Positions 31,373 to 44,450 of a stretch of 64,000 bases of DNA are shown here, piece by piece. Within the stretch, counting starts at the first letter, position 1, and each line of letters starts with the position of its first letter. A program made the position numbers and the translations under genes. The DNA is taken from the NCBI GenBank assembly GCA_963576565.1, contig OY755046.1, forward strand, positions 56,647,471 through 56,711,470, given 5' to 3'. The stretch comes from Aspidapion aeneum (Eukaryota > Arthropoda > Insecta > Coleoptera > Brentidae). The notes under the pieces were generated by a model. It was not told the origin of the DNA. It searched no databases and saw only the letters and a list, made by a program, of their open reading frames with translations.

Positions 31373-33060
31373 AGCCACCTTGTTTATATTTTATAAAATA
31401 CCTCCACCCACTATAAACTGACTTTTTCATTAGTTTCTTTTAAATAAATAGCTGATAAATAACGCATACTATTTGCATTATTTTAAACTTTTTAAAAAAG
31501 AGACCGCTTTAGTAAATAAAATCCAAACACAGTTGATTTTGTTCGTTAAAACCTGAAAACAAACGGGCACCATTAGTGACACAATTCGTTTTTTTTTGCC
31601 TGAAATGTAATTTTGGACTCGTATTTTAATGTTGTTGAAAAATCGATTTGTCGCATGTAGAAGTTAACTGGCAATTTTAAAATTATAAACGGTAGTTTTA
31701 GTTCAGGCCCTACGGGCATAGATAAAGGATTTTTGCTGCGGTTCAGTGAGTTTTTATTAGATAGGCAACTCCGGCTGTTTGACAGATCGTTAACTCTGTG
31801 GCCCCACTACTGAGCTTAGTGACGAACTAAAAGTTGAGGCGGGAAATTTGAATCGCCTTTTATAATAAATTTTCTTTAATTTTAAAGTTTTTTTTGAAAT
31901 GTTTAATCAGTCAATATTTTATAAAGACATACAATGTCTTTATTAGATATAAACAGATTGAAAATGATATATAAAGTGCAATAAATAAAACATTTTTTAA
32001 ATGAGTTTTAATTATTATAAAAAAAGCTACAAATTAACGACTAACTATTGATGAAATAATACATAGTCTAATTGATTGGTAAAATAAAATATAATGAAAA
32101 ACCAAACACTATCTAGTATATTTAAATTTGCTTTTAAAATTTCTGGTGAGTGATGAGTGAATAAATGATTAAACAGTTGTTCTTGAAGCTTGACGAAAAT
32201 CTGAAAATCTAAAATTTAAAAGTACCTCCTCGCCTTGGTTGTAAGTTGTGTAGGGTATGTTTCAAAGCAGTATATACATAGCTTATCAGTGGTCGCACAT
32301 ATTATCCAAAAGCTGAAAACAATAAAAAAATCAACTTATAACCACATTAATCATAGGTACTAGATTATGGTAAGATAAAGATTAAAAATTAAGGAATACA
32401 TTTATTTAAAGTACATTGCGCTGCTGGGTAATCCCTCGTTTGCCCATCAATTAAGCATAAATTTAGTGTTAATTTTGTATGTCCCTTTTACTTAATATCA
32501 AAAGAAAGGGATAGACATAAAATTAACTCTAAATTTGTGCTTAATTGATGGCCTGGTAGGTACCAGGCATTGGAAACCTGTATTCAGAGTTCCGTAAAGT
32601 AAGCGATAAGAAGTTAAAAAGACACTACCATTACAAATTTTATCAAATGCCAATCTAACCTCAAATGAGAAAATAAGAAAACTTACCTTAAAATGTCTCG
32701 GAAAACTATGCATTTTATACTCGTCTGAACTTTAGACACTTCTCCCAGAAAAGTAACTAGAAATTCTTATTGTTTTATATTTAAAAATTGCAAAAGTTAC
32801 AAATTTAACAAAATTTAATTTTAATGCGTCACAGCAGCAAAGATAACCTACATAAGCCAAAATGAACCCGAAATAAAATGCGGTGGAAGAGGTTTTTCTA
32901 CCTGAAAAAAAGGGGGACGGAAAATCCAAACCACAGATAATTCTCAAAAAACATAGAATAAGGAACAAACGCGCGACTGCAGCGCCTCTTTTGAGCTTAG
33001 TGAGAACTTGAACCTAACGACCTGTCAAATTGCATTGAGTTTCCTAGGCATACCTACGGG
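31373..33060. other. Intergenic stretch with a small hairpin element
   Basis: No gene is supported. The inverted pair 32447-32491 and 32507-32553 (CATCAATTAAGCATAAATTT and complement) makes a ~107-bp hairpin. AGTTCAGGCCCTAC at 31699 recurs inverted at 34755-34768, so it may belong to the same family as the foldback that ends there. Confidence 0.5.
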
Positions 33061-33064
33061 GTCC

Positions 33065-34768
33065 GATACTGCGTTTAATGATACAAGTGACACACTTGCT
33101 ATAGATAGACATAAGGCTCGCCCAAACATTTTAGACAAGGGAACCACCCCTCCAACCCGACAGGGGGGTGGTTCTCGAAAACGGTCAACTTTTCTAAAAA
33201 TATTCTAAAGGTCATGTTGCAAGTGGATAAAATTTCCTTTTTAACCATGTACCTTAGTTCCCTCTAAAGGCAGTGGTGCACGTTTCATAGGCCTACCAAA
33301 AAAGGGGAAAATGTTTAAATTATGTTTTTTTTTTCTTGTGGCATTTTGTATCTTTAACACATTGTTTTTTTCAAAAAAGTATTTTTCTCAAAATCCCATT
33401 GTATACAGTTTAATATTTTAAATTAGACATAATTTTTTAAAGTAGCCGCCTTGAAATAAAAATAAATGTGTTTGTAGAAATCCTCAAAGCAAACAAAAAT
33501 TTTGAACATTAATCTTTGTAACTCAGTAAATTATATTCAAGGTGAGTAAAAAAATATGTTTGATTAGTATTAACTCAAAAATTAATTTTTCGAGTTGAAT
33601 TTATTTAAATTGGTGGAGGGGGTATCCCCCCTCTCGCCCCCCTCAAAAGTGATCTTTTACAGTACTTTTCTAATTATTTGCAAAGTTTTTACTTGGTCAA
33701 AAACAACTAATTAATAGTTATTGAGGCTAACCAAAAGTCCGCTCTAACGATGTATAACCCCCCTTACATCAGTGGTTCACCTTTTATAGACATTTAAATA
33801 AATGAGAGGTGTGGAATAAACAATTTCCCTTCCTAAATGTTTTCTTCGAAATATTTTGTTACTTGGTATATCAAATTTGACCATTTTTAGGGCGTCTATG
33901 CAAGATCTACTGCTGCGTTGAGGGGGGAGTGATGTACATTGTTGGAAAGGAAATTTCTTCGGCTTTAAAAATAAGTTTTAAAACCAGACATGTGGGACAA
34001 TAAAATTTAAGAAAATTAAAAAAAAAAATAGTTTTTTCCACACCTCTCATTTATTTAAGTGCCAATAAGAGGTGCGCCACTAATGTAAGGGGGGCGTGCT
34101 ATACATCGTTAGAGAGTCCTTTTCATCAGCCTCAATAATTGTTACTTAGTTGTTTTTGCCAAGTTAAAGTTCTAAAAATACCGTAAGAGAGCACTTTTGA
34201 GGGAGGTGAGAAGGGGGGTGCCCCCCACCCCCCACTTTGAAAAAAGTCAACTAGATAGTCAGTTTTAAGTTATTACTAAGCAAAAAAAATTTTTTAATCA
34301 CAAGGTCTCCTACAAACACATTTATTTTTATTTCAAGGCGGCTATTATAAAAATATATGTCTAGCTTAATAGGTATTTAACTGTATACAATGGGCTTTTA
34401 ACCAACAAAATTTTTTTTAGAAAAAAATTGTGTTAACGCTAAAAAATACCACAAAAAATATAAAAAAATTAAATATTTTAAAAATGTTGCCCCTTTTTTC
34501 ATACGCTAATGGAACGTGCACCACTTCTGTAAGAGGGTACTTACTAATGTACATCGTTAAAATGGAAATTGCATCGGCTTGAAAAATGATCTGAAGATTT
34601 TTGGACAAGTTTACTGTTATTAGGAAAAAACTATCAAAAAGCAAGTTTAAGGGAGGAAACCGCCCCCCTGCCAGGGTTCGGTGGGTGGTTCCCTTTCGTA
34701 AAATGTTCGGGCGAGTCTTATGTCTATCCATACCAAGAGTGTGAATCTCGGATGTAGGGCCTGAACTA
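33065..34768. mobile_element. Large foldback element centred near 33,925
   Basis: The arms mirror each other over roughly 750 bp. Outer parts share ATAGACATAAG(G/A)CTCGCCC and (T/C)AGGG(T/A)GGTTCCC-type blocks. Inner parts share CTAACGATGTATA, TTATTTAAATAAATGAGAGG and CACCCCC/GGGGGTG runs. Arm identity is clearly lower than in the giant palindrome. No transposase frame was found. Confidence 0.65.
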
Positions 34769-35124
34769 TTTATACAAGAAAAAATTTTGACGCAATCAAT
34801 CAAGTTAAGGTTTGGTTGGCACGGTACGTTCGGTTCGTCAACGATAGCGCGCGTTAATTCGGAACGTTTCAGTTATAAATCATAGATTACCCGAGACATT
34901 ACCACATATTCCCGCTTACTTATAATTCGGAGTTCGTAGGACAGTAGAGGAAAGCTTTTTTATAATTTATAAAACTCAGTTTGTTTGGCTATGTCCATTT
35001 ACTTTTGACGATTTAAACCAATTGTGATAATTCTTCATGAATGTTATAATACATTTAATTTAGAGCAAAGCTAAAATATTAGAATAAATTATATTTTAAA
35101 CATGAGCACTGATTTAACACATAA

Positions 35125-36231
35125 TAGAGAATTATTGAAATAAAACCAGGCTATAATAATAGTGCCAGGCACAATTTTGACACCTTCACATTGTAATATT
35201 AGCTGTGATCTTTCAACACACGGCCTTTGTTTACTATATGAACCTGAATAAATAGTGCCTTCTTTTATTAATTGAAAATAAACGACGAAAGTTTTAAATT
35301 CGACTTTGGTATGCCAATTTTGAAGGACTAACTGTCAGTTTTCAATGTGAATGTGTCAAAATAGTGCCTGGCACCAGTGGCGGTTTCTCCATAAGTGCAC
35401 ATGTGCACGTGCACTCCCAAATTTTACTTAAAAAAATACTCAAATTTAATTAATAATTACCCCAAACGGAATTCACTAAAGACTGGAATATTACCAACAA
35501 CTTAATACCCGGTATGTATGTGTTTGTATTCGTGTTCAAACCACCTGCGGTGCATGCTGGCGGATGCGCTATATAGTTAGGTCGAATCTAATTATTCACT
35601 TTTATTTGCTCCGTAGATGTTGTGTCGCATTCTAATTACGAAATATAGAAAGAGAAGACGACATGTCTCAATAGAATTTTACAGTACATAGAATCTGAAC
35701 CTTCCTGCGGCAGTGCCTTGGACAAAATCTGTGCAAAAACTAGCCTCGATGCCGCCCGCACCCCCGTAACGCCCCCCGCACCCATGGTTTGCGTTGCATG
35801 TTAGAGGAGCTCAAGGGCACTTTTAATTAGTGCACTTAGACCATTTGGCATAGTGATGTGCAACGATTACCTTGCCAAGTATTGAGTAGATACTGATATT
35901 TCCTATTCGAGTATTAGATTTTATTATTATTTATATTATACTATCGGGAAATCCAATGTATAAATATCGGTCCAAATGATTACAATTACTCCAAACTCGT
36001 TACTCATGCGGCCGATGCCGATACAATTGATACGAAGGTAACACTTCGGCTTCGGTCCTATTCGGGATTCGAGTAACGAGTATTTGGCGTCGTAGGTCGA
36101 TTACTTCGAATCCGCCCATGTATCAGATATTTAAGGATCGAGTGGATAGTATTTGTACACCGAAAGCTTTTTACCACGCGCCGCCACTGCCTGGCACAAT
36201 TATAGCCTGGCTGTATTTCCATAATTCTCTA
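35125..36231. mobile_element. TAGRGA-ended element, copy A, interrupted by a hAT insertion
   Basis: The left end TAGAGAATTATTGAAATAAA and right end (complement of the same, ending 36231) form terminal inverted repeats. Inside are AATAGTGCCAGGCAC and GGTATGCCAATTTTGAAGGA, shared with copies B (43807-44088) and C (58432-59260). Without the nested insertion it would be about 285 bp, the size of copy B. Confidence 0.75.
35375..36189. mobile_element. Non-autonomous hAT element with 8-bp target duplication
   Basis: Ends CAGTGGCGG...CGCCACTG, flanked by the 8-bp direct repeat CCTGGCAC (35367-35374 and 36190-36197), the hAT signature. It is 815 bp long with no transposase frame. The left interior (GTGCACTCCCAAAT) resembles the left end of the hAT element at 48586. 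Confidence 0.88.
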
Positions 36232-36579
36232 ATTTATGACATAAAATTCATTAGCTAATAGAGAAAAATAGCGCCTACAACTAATACAATACAAATCTCA
36301 AACAAAGTGAAAAGGCTTGCCGAGTCAAAGACTAGGAAATTGTTCTTTGTTCCTTGAACTCAAAACGAGCTATAGGGTCGGATAATATTAATTTAGAGAA
36401 CCAGGAAAAATTGGATTGGATTTAATTTGATATAAATTGGCCCTTTTCCAAAGCTGTCAAACATTGACAGTGTGGTTCGGAAAAGGTTTCTCAACCATAT
36501 AAAATGTAACAAAACGGGATTTAAATATAAATGGTATTTTTGCCATTTATAAGTTTTTAAATATTTTTAATTAAATAGT

Positions 36580-37060
36580 GTTTTTGACATTAACAAGCAT
36601 TAATTATATGCAAGACTAGGTTAAGATTAAGTAAAATTTATGGCAACTCCGGCGACTTGTTTTTTGGCATATTTTCAAGTTCGCTGTATTTTAATAAAAG
36701 CTGTATTTGGCTAATATGTCCTTTGAGCCACTAACATCAAAATAATTCATATTTTGTAACTAGAAACAAATAAGCTAAACTATTTTCAACTTTTAAAAAA
36801 CACACTGTGTGATTTTTAACTTTATCGATTTTCTGAGTTCACGCATCTTTGAATTGCGTTGGTTCTTTGTCTCTTTGTCTTTCTCGCCAATGCAAGGGAG
36901 CTTAAGTTTCAAACCACGACAAGGGGAAGCCAAGAATATCTGTAGAGCAGGATGGCTTGTCTTAGACAAGAAAACCGTTAAAGGAAGCTTAGATTTTAAA
37001 CCAATCAGCCAGCGGCAAGCTGAGAACGCCTAGAGAGCAGGGTACTGAAACTTTCGAAAG
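36580..37060. repeat. Dispersed repeat, copy 2 (with 4523-4990)
   Basis: Shares GAGCCACTAACATCAAAAT and TTTGTCTTTCTC in the same order as 4700-4900. No coding capacity is supported; the open frame at 36809-37033 shows no family features. Confidence 0.55.
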
Positions 37061-37444
37061 TCGGGAGGGAAATCACTCTTTAGTTGCGCTTCGCTTGGTT
37101 CGTTTGCTTTCGTTCACACTTCTTAAGGGGGGTTTTATTTCAACTGGGGAAATTTATCAATCATTTTAACTTTGTATAAGCTATTATCTTTATTATTCAT
37201 AATTATTTTAGCTTTTTCTTTTAGAGTTTATTAAGTTTAAAGCTATTAATTATTACTGTTTCCAGTGTTTTGAAATAATGTGTTTAACTTTTTTATGGTT
37301 TTTTAACATCAAAATACAAACCATTTGTTGCCCTACAATCGGCATTTTTAATCAACAATATATCCCAAACCTAAACAGTAATATTAAGTAAATTAAACAG
37401 TTGATTGAATAGTTTCACTCATTCAATCAACGTTTAAAATGTTG

Positions 37445-37448
<4 letters not shown>

Positions 37449-37515
<67 letters not shown>
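37449..37515. repeat. (TA)n microsatellite
   Basis: About 33 uninterrupted TA dinucleotides. The length may be unreliable in assemblies. Confidence 0.97.
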
Positions 37516-37517
<2 letters not shown>

Positions 37518-38061
37518 CAACAAATATACAAAAGGTTTATAAAGCCTAAAAGTATAAGAAGTGTAAATATTTGAATACAAAACTTTAATAATACAAAAAA
37601 AAAGTTGATATTCAATTAATAAATATAAGAAGTGAAAGCTACAAGAAGAAAATTGAAAAGGTATGTATGATTTTCCTACATTATTTTTACATTAAAAAAA
37701 AACTTTTATAGCATAAACTCTTCCTCCACGAACCATCAAATTCCCTTTCGAGATCGTGTAAATTTAATAACATATAGTAACTTTTATTATTTTATCAATT
37801 TTCAAATAGTTGCATAAATTGGTAGCTCGCAACTTTTAAGCCTTGGCCACTTGAGGTGACAGTACCACTGTCACAAAGCCGCCTGTTACAAAAACAAAAT
37901 AGTGAGAGAGATTGGAAGAGGAAAAAAGACAAGCAACATTCAATGCCAAACGGGAAACTGGTGGCAACAACTGGCGTCATTGCACAACTGTCATCTACAG
38001 TTTATTTCAAACTTTTTTCGTTGGCCTTTGCTGGTTTGTTTATATTCGGTACTCGGTAAAC

Positions 38062-40292
38062 CAGGGCTATCAAAACGAACGGGCCACGATCCTCCACTTT
38101 GTTGACGTCACATCCGGGGCTGATTTTTTTTTGATGGTTACATCACGACACAGCTGATTGTCTTCAAAATATTGAAGTTGGAATGACGGTTCATGAATAT
38201 TTAATTTTTTTAAAAATAAAGGCGGTTTTGAGATTGTTTTTACTATATTCTTGCAGAACAGTTTTTTTTAAATGTGTAGTAATCCTTAATTTTTCAGAGC
38301 CGCTTCATTAGCTCACACAAAAGTTAAATTTAAAGCAGACGTGAATGTGACAAACACAGATGACAAAGTCAAATACATGTCAAATATAACAGTTGGCATG
38401 CGGTATATGGCGGGTAATTTGAATTCAAAATAAGAAATGCTAAATCTTGAAGATTTTATCCTTTTAATCATCTTGCATCCTTACAAAAGTTTGGCAGAAT
38501 ATCGGGATGCTGTCTATGAATATTTCACTGAAATTTCACGAAAATCTGTAGTGCCATTTTGAAAATATCCTAAAAAAACGTCTGACCTCCCATAAGACCC
38601 AATATAAAAGTCAGCCCCCAGAGAACAGCTGATTTTTTCAGGGTCGTGGCCTGTATATTTTTATTGCCCTTGGGTAAACTTCTAAAACTTAATATAGTTC
38701 AAGGCCAACACAAAAATAGAGGGCACGACCAGTGGCGGCGCGTGAGGTTTAAAAGTGGCGGTTCTGCAAAGTGGGGAACAGGATAATTTTTAAAAAATCC
38801 GGTAAATGGTTAAAATCGTCAGCGTCGGAAAGAGTCCACTTTGAGTCACCACCAAATGTCAAACAAGGAAAACCAAATAATTTGTTTTATACACTGCACC
38901 CACAAATTCATTTAAAATGCTTATAAACATAGCGAGAGAAATTTCTTATATAGTTTTTGCCGCGACTTTTTCCCCCATAGATACGTTATTTTTAAATCTG
39001 GTAAGGGAATTAACGTCCTTGACTTACGTAACGCAGAAATTCAGAATTTTTGACCCCTCACCCCCCTCGTAACGCATTTTCAAGAAAAAAACATTTTAAA
39101 AAACCATTGAGTGTAAAGCAAAGCCAAACCCCCCCTCCCCCCTTGAGCGTTACGTAATTTAAGGATGGGCCCTAAAGGACGACCTTTTTATTTGATTTTT
39201 AACTTTTCGTTAAAAAAAGGTAAACTTTTCGTTAAAAAAAAGGTTAACTTTTAAAATCCCAGATAGTAATATATGGGTATATCCTCGGTAGTTTCATGTT
39301 TTATTAAAGTTTTTTGTACCTATTACACACCGTACTTATAAAACTAATTATTACAAATGCTTTTGCTTTGGCAAACACTAAAATATAATATTCATTCATA
39401 AAAGTACCGTAATGACGTAAATCATGTCAACACTCAACTAGGTACAAATTTGCAGTTCCCATCTGTTCTTAAAATATAAACGGGGCACTACCCCGATTTT
39501 CTAAAATTTTGCATAGCTGAGACGTCAGTTGAATAATTCTATCCTTTTAAATGTGCGGTACAATCTGCATTTATCCGTCCTTAATTCGGGGGAGTTTGGT
39601 TAACAGACCCGGCAAAATCTACCACAGCGCACCTCGCAAGCCGAGCGACGAGCCCACCAGACCCAAGAGCCCGAATAGCAACAGGCTTGCCCCTCGTACC
39701 AATTATACAAATCTTGTAGGCATGTGCCTGCTTAATTAGTGAGAAAAAAAAGAACAAAAAAATTCTGTACTAAAAAAATATATTACTGTACTCAAAATTA
39801 GCCGGTGCTGCAGCCCCGCAGCCCTTATTGAATAACCGCCACTGGGCACGACCCTGAAAAAATCAGCTGTTCTCGGAGGGCTGAATTTTACATTGGGTCT
39901 TATGGGAGGTCAGACGCTTTTTTATGGCACTACAGATTTCCGCGAAATTTCAGTTAAATATTTTCAGACACCATCCCGATATTCCACCAAAGTTTTGTAA
40001 GGATGCAAGATGATTAAAAGGTTAAAATCTTCAAGATTTAGCATTCCTTTAGCCAACTGTTATATTTGACATGCATTTGACTCCTTCATTTGTGTGTGTC
40101 ACATTCGCTTCTGCTTTAAATTTAATTTTTGTGTGAGTTAATGAAGCGGCTCTGAAAAAGTAAGGATTCCTATAGATGTAAAAAAATTGTTCTGCAAGAA
40201 TATAGTAAAAACAATCTCAAAACTGGCTTTAATTTAAAAAAAAATCAAATATTCATGAACCGTCATGTGGCCCGTTCGTTTTGATAGCCCTG
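38062..40292. mobile_element. CAGGGCTATC-ended element, two copies tail-to-tail, one interrupted
   Basis: Begins CAGGGCTATCAAAACGAACG and ends in the complement at 40292. Copy one (38062 to about 38690) runs forward and finishes GGTCGTGGCC...TTGCCCTTGG. Copy two runs inverted from about 38700 and is split by the hAT at 38730-39844. Both arms share AATATTCATGAACCGTCAT and GATTAAAAGG-type internal blocks. TGACGTCA lies at 38103-38110. No coding frame was found. Confidence 0.7.
38730..39844. mobile_element. Second non-autonomous hAT element with 8-bp duplication
   Basis: Ends CAGTGGCGG...CCGCCACTG, flanked by GGCACGAC on both sides (38722-38729 and 39845-39852). It is 1,115 bp long with no supported transposase frame. 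Removing it restores the uninterrupted AGGCCACGACCCTG junction seen at 40600-40615, confirming nested insertion. Confidence 0.88.
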
Positions 40293-40559
40293 TATAGTTA
40301 TGTACATGTGTTTACAAAAATTACAACATCAAAAACATGATTTTTTTGTAGTGTAAGTTTGTTTTACAAAGATTAACGCTGGTGTTTTTGGATTCTAAAT
40401 GAACTTTGTTGACAAAATCATTAAAAAATTGAAAAAGTTTTACAAAACAAATAAATAAACAAATGCCATTACAAACAAAGATGACAAAGTCAAATACATA
40501 TCAAATATAACAGTTAGCATGCGGTAATGGTGGGTAATTTGAATTCAAAATAAGGAATG

Positions 40560-41360
40560 CTAAATCTTGAAGATTTTAAACCAAGGCCAACACAAAAATA
40601 GAGGCCACGACCCTGAAAAAATCAGCTGTTCTCTCGGGGCTGAATTTTATATTGGGTCTTATGGGAGGTCAGACGTTTTTTGATGATATTTTCAAAATGG
40701 CACTACAGATTTCCGCAAAATTTCAGTGAAATATTCTCAGACACCATCCCGATATTCCACCAAAGGTTTGTAAGGAAGCAACATGATTAAAAGGCTAAAA
40801 TCTTCAAGATTTAGCATTCCATATTTTGAATTCAAATTACCCGCCATGTACCACATGCCAACTGTTATATTTGACATGTATTTGACTTTGTCATATGTGA
40901 TTGTCACATTCGCTTCTGCTTTAAACTTAATGTTTGTGTGAGCTAATAAAGCGGCTATGAAAAATTAGGGCTTACTATACATTAAAAAAAAATTGTTCTG
41001 CCAGAATAAGGTAAAAACAATCTCAAAAACGGCTTTATTTAAAAAAAAATCAAATATCCATGAACCGTCATTCCAACTTCAATATTTTAAAGACAATCAG
41101 CTGTGTCGTAACGTGACCATCAAAAAAAAATCAGCCCCGGATGTGACGTCAACAAAGTGGAGGATCGTGGCCCGTCCATTTTGATAGCCCTGTTTAAACC
41201 TATATATTTCACTGAAATTTCGCAGAAATCCGTAGTGCCATTTTGAAAATATCATAAAAAAGGTCTGACCTCCCATAATACCCAATGTTAAGTCAGCCCC
41301 CCCGAGAAAAGCTGACTTTTTCATGGTCGTGGCCAGTATTTTCTTGTTGGCTTTGGCCGG
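40560..41360. mobile_element. Further CAGGGCTATC-family copies
   Basis: An inverted copy runs from CCAAGGCCAACACAAAAATA near 40576 to GATAGCCCTG at about 41194, with TGACGTCA at 41144-41151. It is followed by a partial forward copy to about 41360 (ATTTCACTGAAATTTCGC ... GTTGGCTTTGG). Their joint is another head-to-tail or foldback remnant. Confidence 0.65.
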
Positions 41361-42015
41361 TTAATAATATTAACTGTCAAAAAGTTTTCTCAAAAAACGA
41401 TGTTATTAAAACGGTACTTTTTTAAGTCTTTAAAACGTGTAATTTTTGACGTCTTAAACATGGAGTTAATTGGTCATTACCCATATAGTACATTTTCGTT
41501 GAAAATTGAACGACGGATGTTGCTACTAGATGGCGCAACAATCAACATCTCATCCGGATCATAAGAGACGCGAACAATCGTAAAATAAATTAAAATTATA
41601 AATGATGAAAAGATTCGAGGCTTGGTGTGTGTTTTTTTGTTAATAGGTAATTACTGCGTTAGTTTAGAGACGTCATAAAAAGTTACCGCTTTTTAACGTT
41701 AAAAAAATTAATATGACAAAATATTGAGTGATATCGGTTAAGCCTTATAATGATGAATAACTAACGCATATAAGGAAGAACAATGTCCAGATTGCATCAA
41801 AGGTTAGATCCGTTCCTGAAACGGTAAGCCAGCGGATAAAACAAAAGTCATTAGTGTGCAGTTTCTATTTATTTCAGAAGCGTTCTCTCGTTCACTTTCC
41901 TGATTAAATTTGCCATAGTTGGCGGACGTTTTACCTTCAAGATTAAACCCTTTCCAACCCTTTTTTTCTTTTTCTTCTAAAAGTTCCATCTTAGAACTTA
42001 GAAATATTTATACCA
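41361..42015. other. Intergenic stretch
   Basis: No gene or clear repeat recognised. The open frame at 41804-41989 on the minus strand has no family features. Confidence 0.4.
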
Positions 42016-42650
42016 ATGTAAGGGCGGCAGGGTAGTGCCGTGGTATGGTCGTCGGCTTCACATGCAGAAGGTTCCAGGTTCGCGTCTCCAACAACGATGC
42101 AAAAACAAAAAAATAGTCCGTCGCCCTGTCGCCCACTACCTTTTCAGCGTTCAAGAGTCGTCATCGAATCAGCATGCAATGCGATGCACGCAAAATATTA
42201 GTTGACCTTGAATATCGATAATATAATACGTATACGCAGGTGTTGTTTAGGAGCCGACACGCAGCCAGCCGAGAAATAATAACCTAGGAGCCTGCGATAA
42301 GTGCTATATAGTAGGTACCAGGATGGCGCCAGCATAAATCTCCTACAGTCAACTCACGACGACCACGACTGTTGCGCTGAAAAGGAAAGAAGTCTATCGT
42401 CTATAACCAAGTTCTGCTGGGACGCTAGCAGGACCACTTTTCGGAAGGGGTGTAAAAGCGTGGGTCCACTGTGTATACTTGCCAGGCAAAAACTAAGTCA
42501 TCTTAGAGAAAGAAAATTTGCATCCTAAGAGGTACGTGCATCAGTTTGATATAATTATGGTGTACGGACAAATCGGGGTTTGCCAAAAGGGCGCGCCGTA
42601 TACCTAGTCGCTTGACCAAAAATGGTCTCCTCACCACTACTACTATTCAA
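42016..42650 (+). mobile_element. Probable tRNA-headed SINE with LINE-like tail
   Basis: The head has an A-box-like TAGTGCCGTGGTATGG (42033-42048) and a B-box-like GGTTCGCGTCT (42077-42087) at tRNA-like spacing. The tail near 42560-42650 (GGACAAATCGGGGTTTGCCA ... CACCACTACTACTATT) resembles the 3' end of the LINE at 4097-4512 (GGACAGACTTGGGGCATGGC ... CTACTACTACTA), a classic SINE/LINE tail pairing. At ~630 bp it is long for a SINE, so it may instead be two adjacent elements. Confidence 0.5.
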
Positions 42651-43806
42651 ATGTAGAGTAAAGTTCTGGCTGACGTCTGGATAACCTTGTAATCAGCTGG
42701 GTGCTGAAACTAAACGATGAACCGCTTGGAAATATTTGGTTCAAGCAAAAGTTAAGTTCAAAAAACTTTTATTTTTCATGTAAATAAACCAATGATTTTT
42801 TCTTTCAAAAGTGCCTCCTGGAGCCAGTATATTAATATCACTTACAAGTAAAAAGTCCTTGATGTTCTCACGAAGTAAAAACTTTAGCATCCATAATTCA
42901 CGAAAAAAAAGCTTACTTATAAATCAGTGTATGAATTCTTGAAAGAGTGAGAACTCCCTCGAAATCGGGTGAAAGTCATACCGCGCATGCGATTTCACTT
43001 GATTTCTGCATCTCTATTGGTCATCACTCGAGTTTCAAAGATTACTCGCTCGGAGAGATTTCAAGAATAACCAAACAGTGGTACACCAAAAAGCAGACGA
43101 AGTATACCAACCGCAACCTACATAAAAATACTAATTCAAAGTGGGGATAATCGCAATTAGAATACAGCTCGGGACCTTGATATTATCCGCTTAAGAGTGA
43201 CGACGTCATTTATCACGTCACACGGGTCAATCATGTCACCATCGATAGAGTTGGTCATTACCTAATAAGAACACTTGCCCTTAGTTTTCATCTAATAGTT
43301 ATCAAACTTATTTTTTCAGGGTTAGAATAATTTTTTCTTTCTTTGAATTCTTTGCATCAGTTCTTAATTCGTAACTCTGTCAGTCCATTACTTAACATTC
43401 AACGTTAGTAATGGCGGATCTACAGGAGGGCCAAACCGCAAGGAAGTCCCCCCAACTTTTTAGATTTAAAAATAATTGTTTCTTGAATTTACCAGTGGCG
43501 AACTCCAGTTTTATTTATTCTATTTTTGCCCCCTCCCACAATTTTCAGGATCTAAATCCGCCATTGAACAATAGCGCCATGCTTCAAAGGCTTCAAGTGT
43601 GTTTATTACGCTGTATTTTATTGTCCATACCTCACATACTCACATCCATAAGGACGGGCTGAGAACACGTAGCAGCGCAGTATTTCCAGCCTCAGTTTTA
43701 AATTTATGTTTTAGCTGCAGAGGAATTTTTTTTATTTTTACAAAAGGATTTATCACTACATTTCAATGCTTGATCTAATCTTTGTTTGAAACTTGTAGAC
43801 AATGAT
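42651..43806. other. Intergenic stretch with a small hAT-like MITE
   Basis: No gene is supported. At about 43410-43568, AATGGCGGATCTACAGGAGG and the inverted AGGATCTAAATCCGCCATT resemble short hAT-type ends, without a confirmed target duplication. Confidence 0.45.
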
Positions 43807-44088
43807 TAGGGATTTATTGGAATAAAACCAGACCTTATTTTAAAATCGACCCTATGGTGACATATTTACATATAAAAAGCAGCTGCTCTGCTTCAGAATT
43901 CGGCCTTTGTGTATTTAAAAACCGGATTTATTAGTGTCGGTATTTATTAAATGAAAGTTAGGGTCTGTATTATTAAATTTTGCTTTGGTATGTCAATTTT
44001 GAGAGGTCAGCTGTTTGTTTTCTGTGCAAATGTGTCAGAATAAAGTCGAGTCTGAAATAAAGTCAGGTTTTCTTCCAATAAGTCTCTA
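43807..44088. mobile_element. TAGRGA-ended element, copy B, uninterrupted
   Basis: The 282-bp copy of the family at 35125-36231 and 58432-59260. Ends are TAGGGATTTATTGGAATAAA and the inverse ending AATAAGTCTCTA. It is the best guide to the unit's original size. Confidence 0.72.
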
Positions 44089-44101
44089 TTGAGTAGAAAT
44101 C

Positions 44102-44450
44102 AAATTTCGGATTTCCATTGTCTTTATTTATTTTAAAACATGACGTTTCGGTTAGTAAGTATCTCTGACCGTTTTCATGTGTAAACTAAACAATCTATCT
44201 ATCTAGTCTAGGCTACTATTTATACTACTTGATATGCAGCCAGGTGTAACGGCCCCCCTTAATCCTAAGACGCCTGTTTTCCTTAAGGAGTGCGGGCCGT
44301 CACACCTGACTGCACACCAAGTAGTATAAATAGTAGCCTAGACACTAAATTGTTTAGTTCAGACTTGAAAACGGTTAGAGATACTTAGTAACCGAAACGT
44401 CGTGTTTTAAAATAAATAAAGACAGTGGGAGTCCGAAATTTTATTTCTGC
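44102..44450. mobile_element. Compact foldback element, ~150-bp arms
   Basis: The arms mirror each other from AAATTTCGGATTTCC inward through GTTTCGGTTAGTAAGTATCT and GGCTACTATTTATACTACTT to a short loop near 44275. Outer edges include TTTTAAAATAAATAAAGACA. A related solo edge lies near 5290-5345. Confidence 0.8.
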
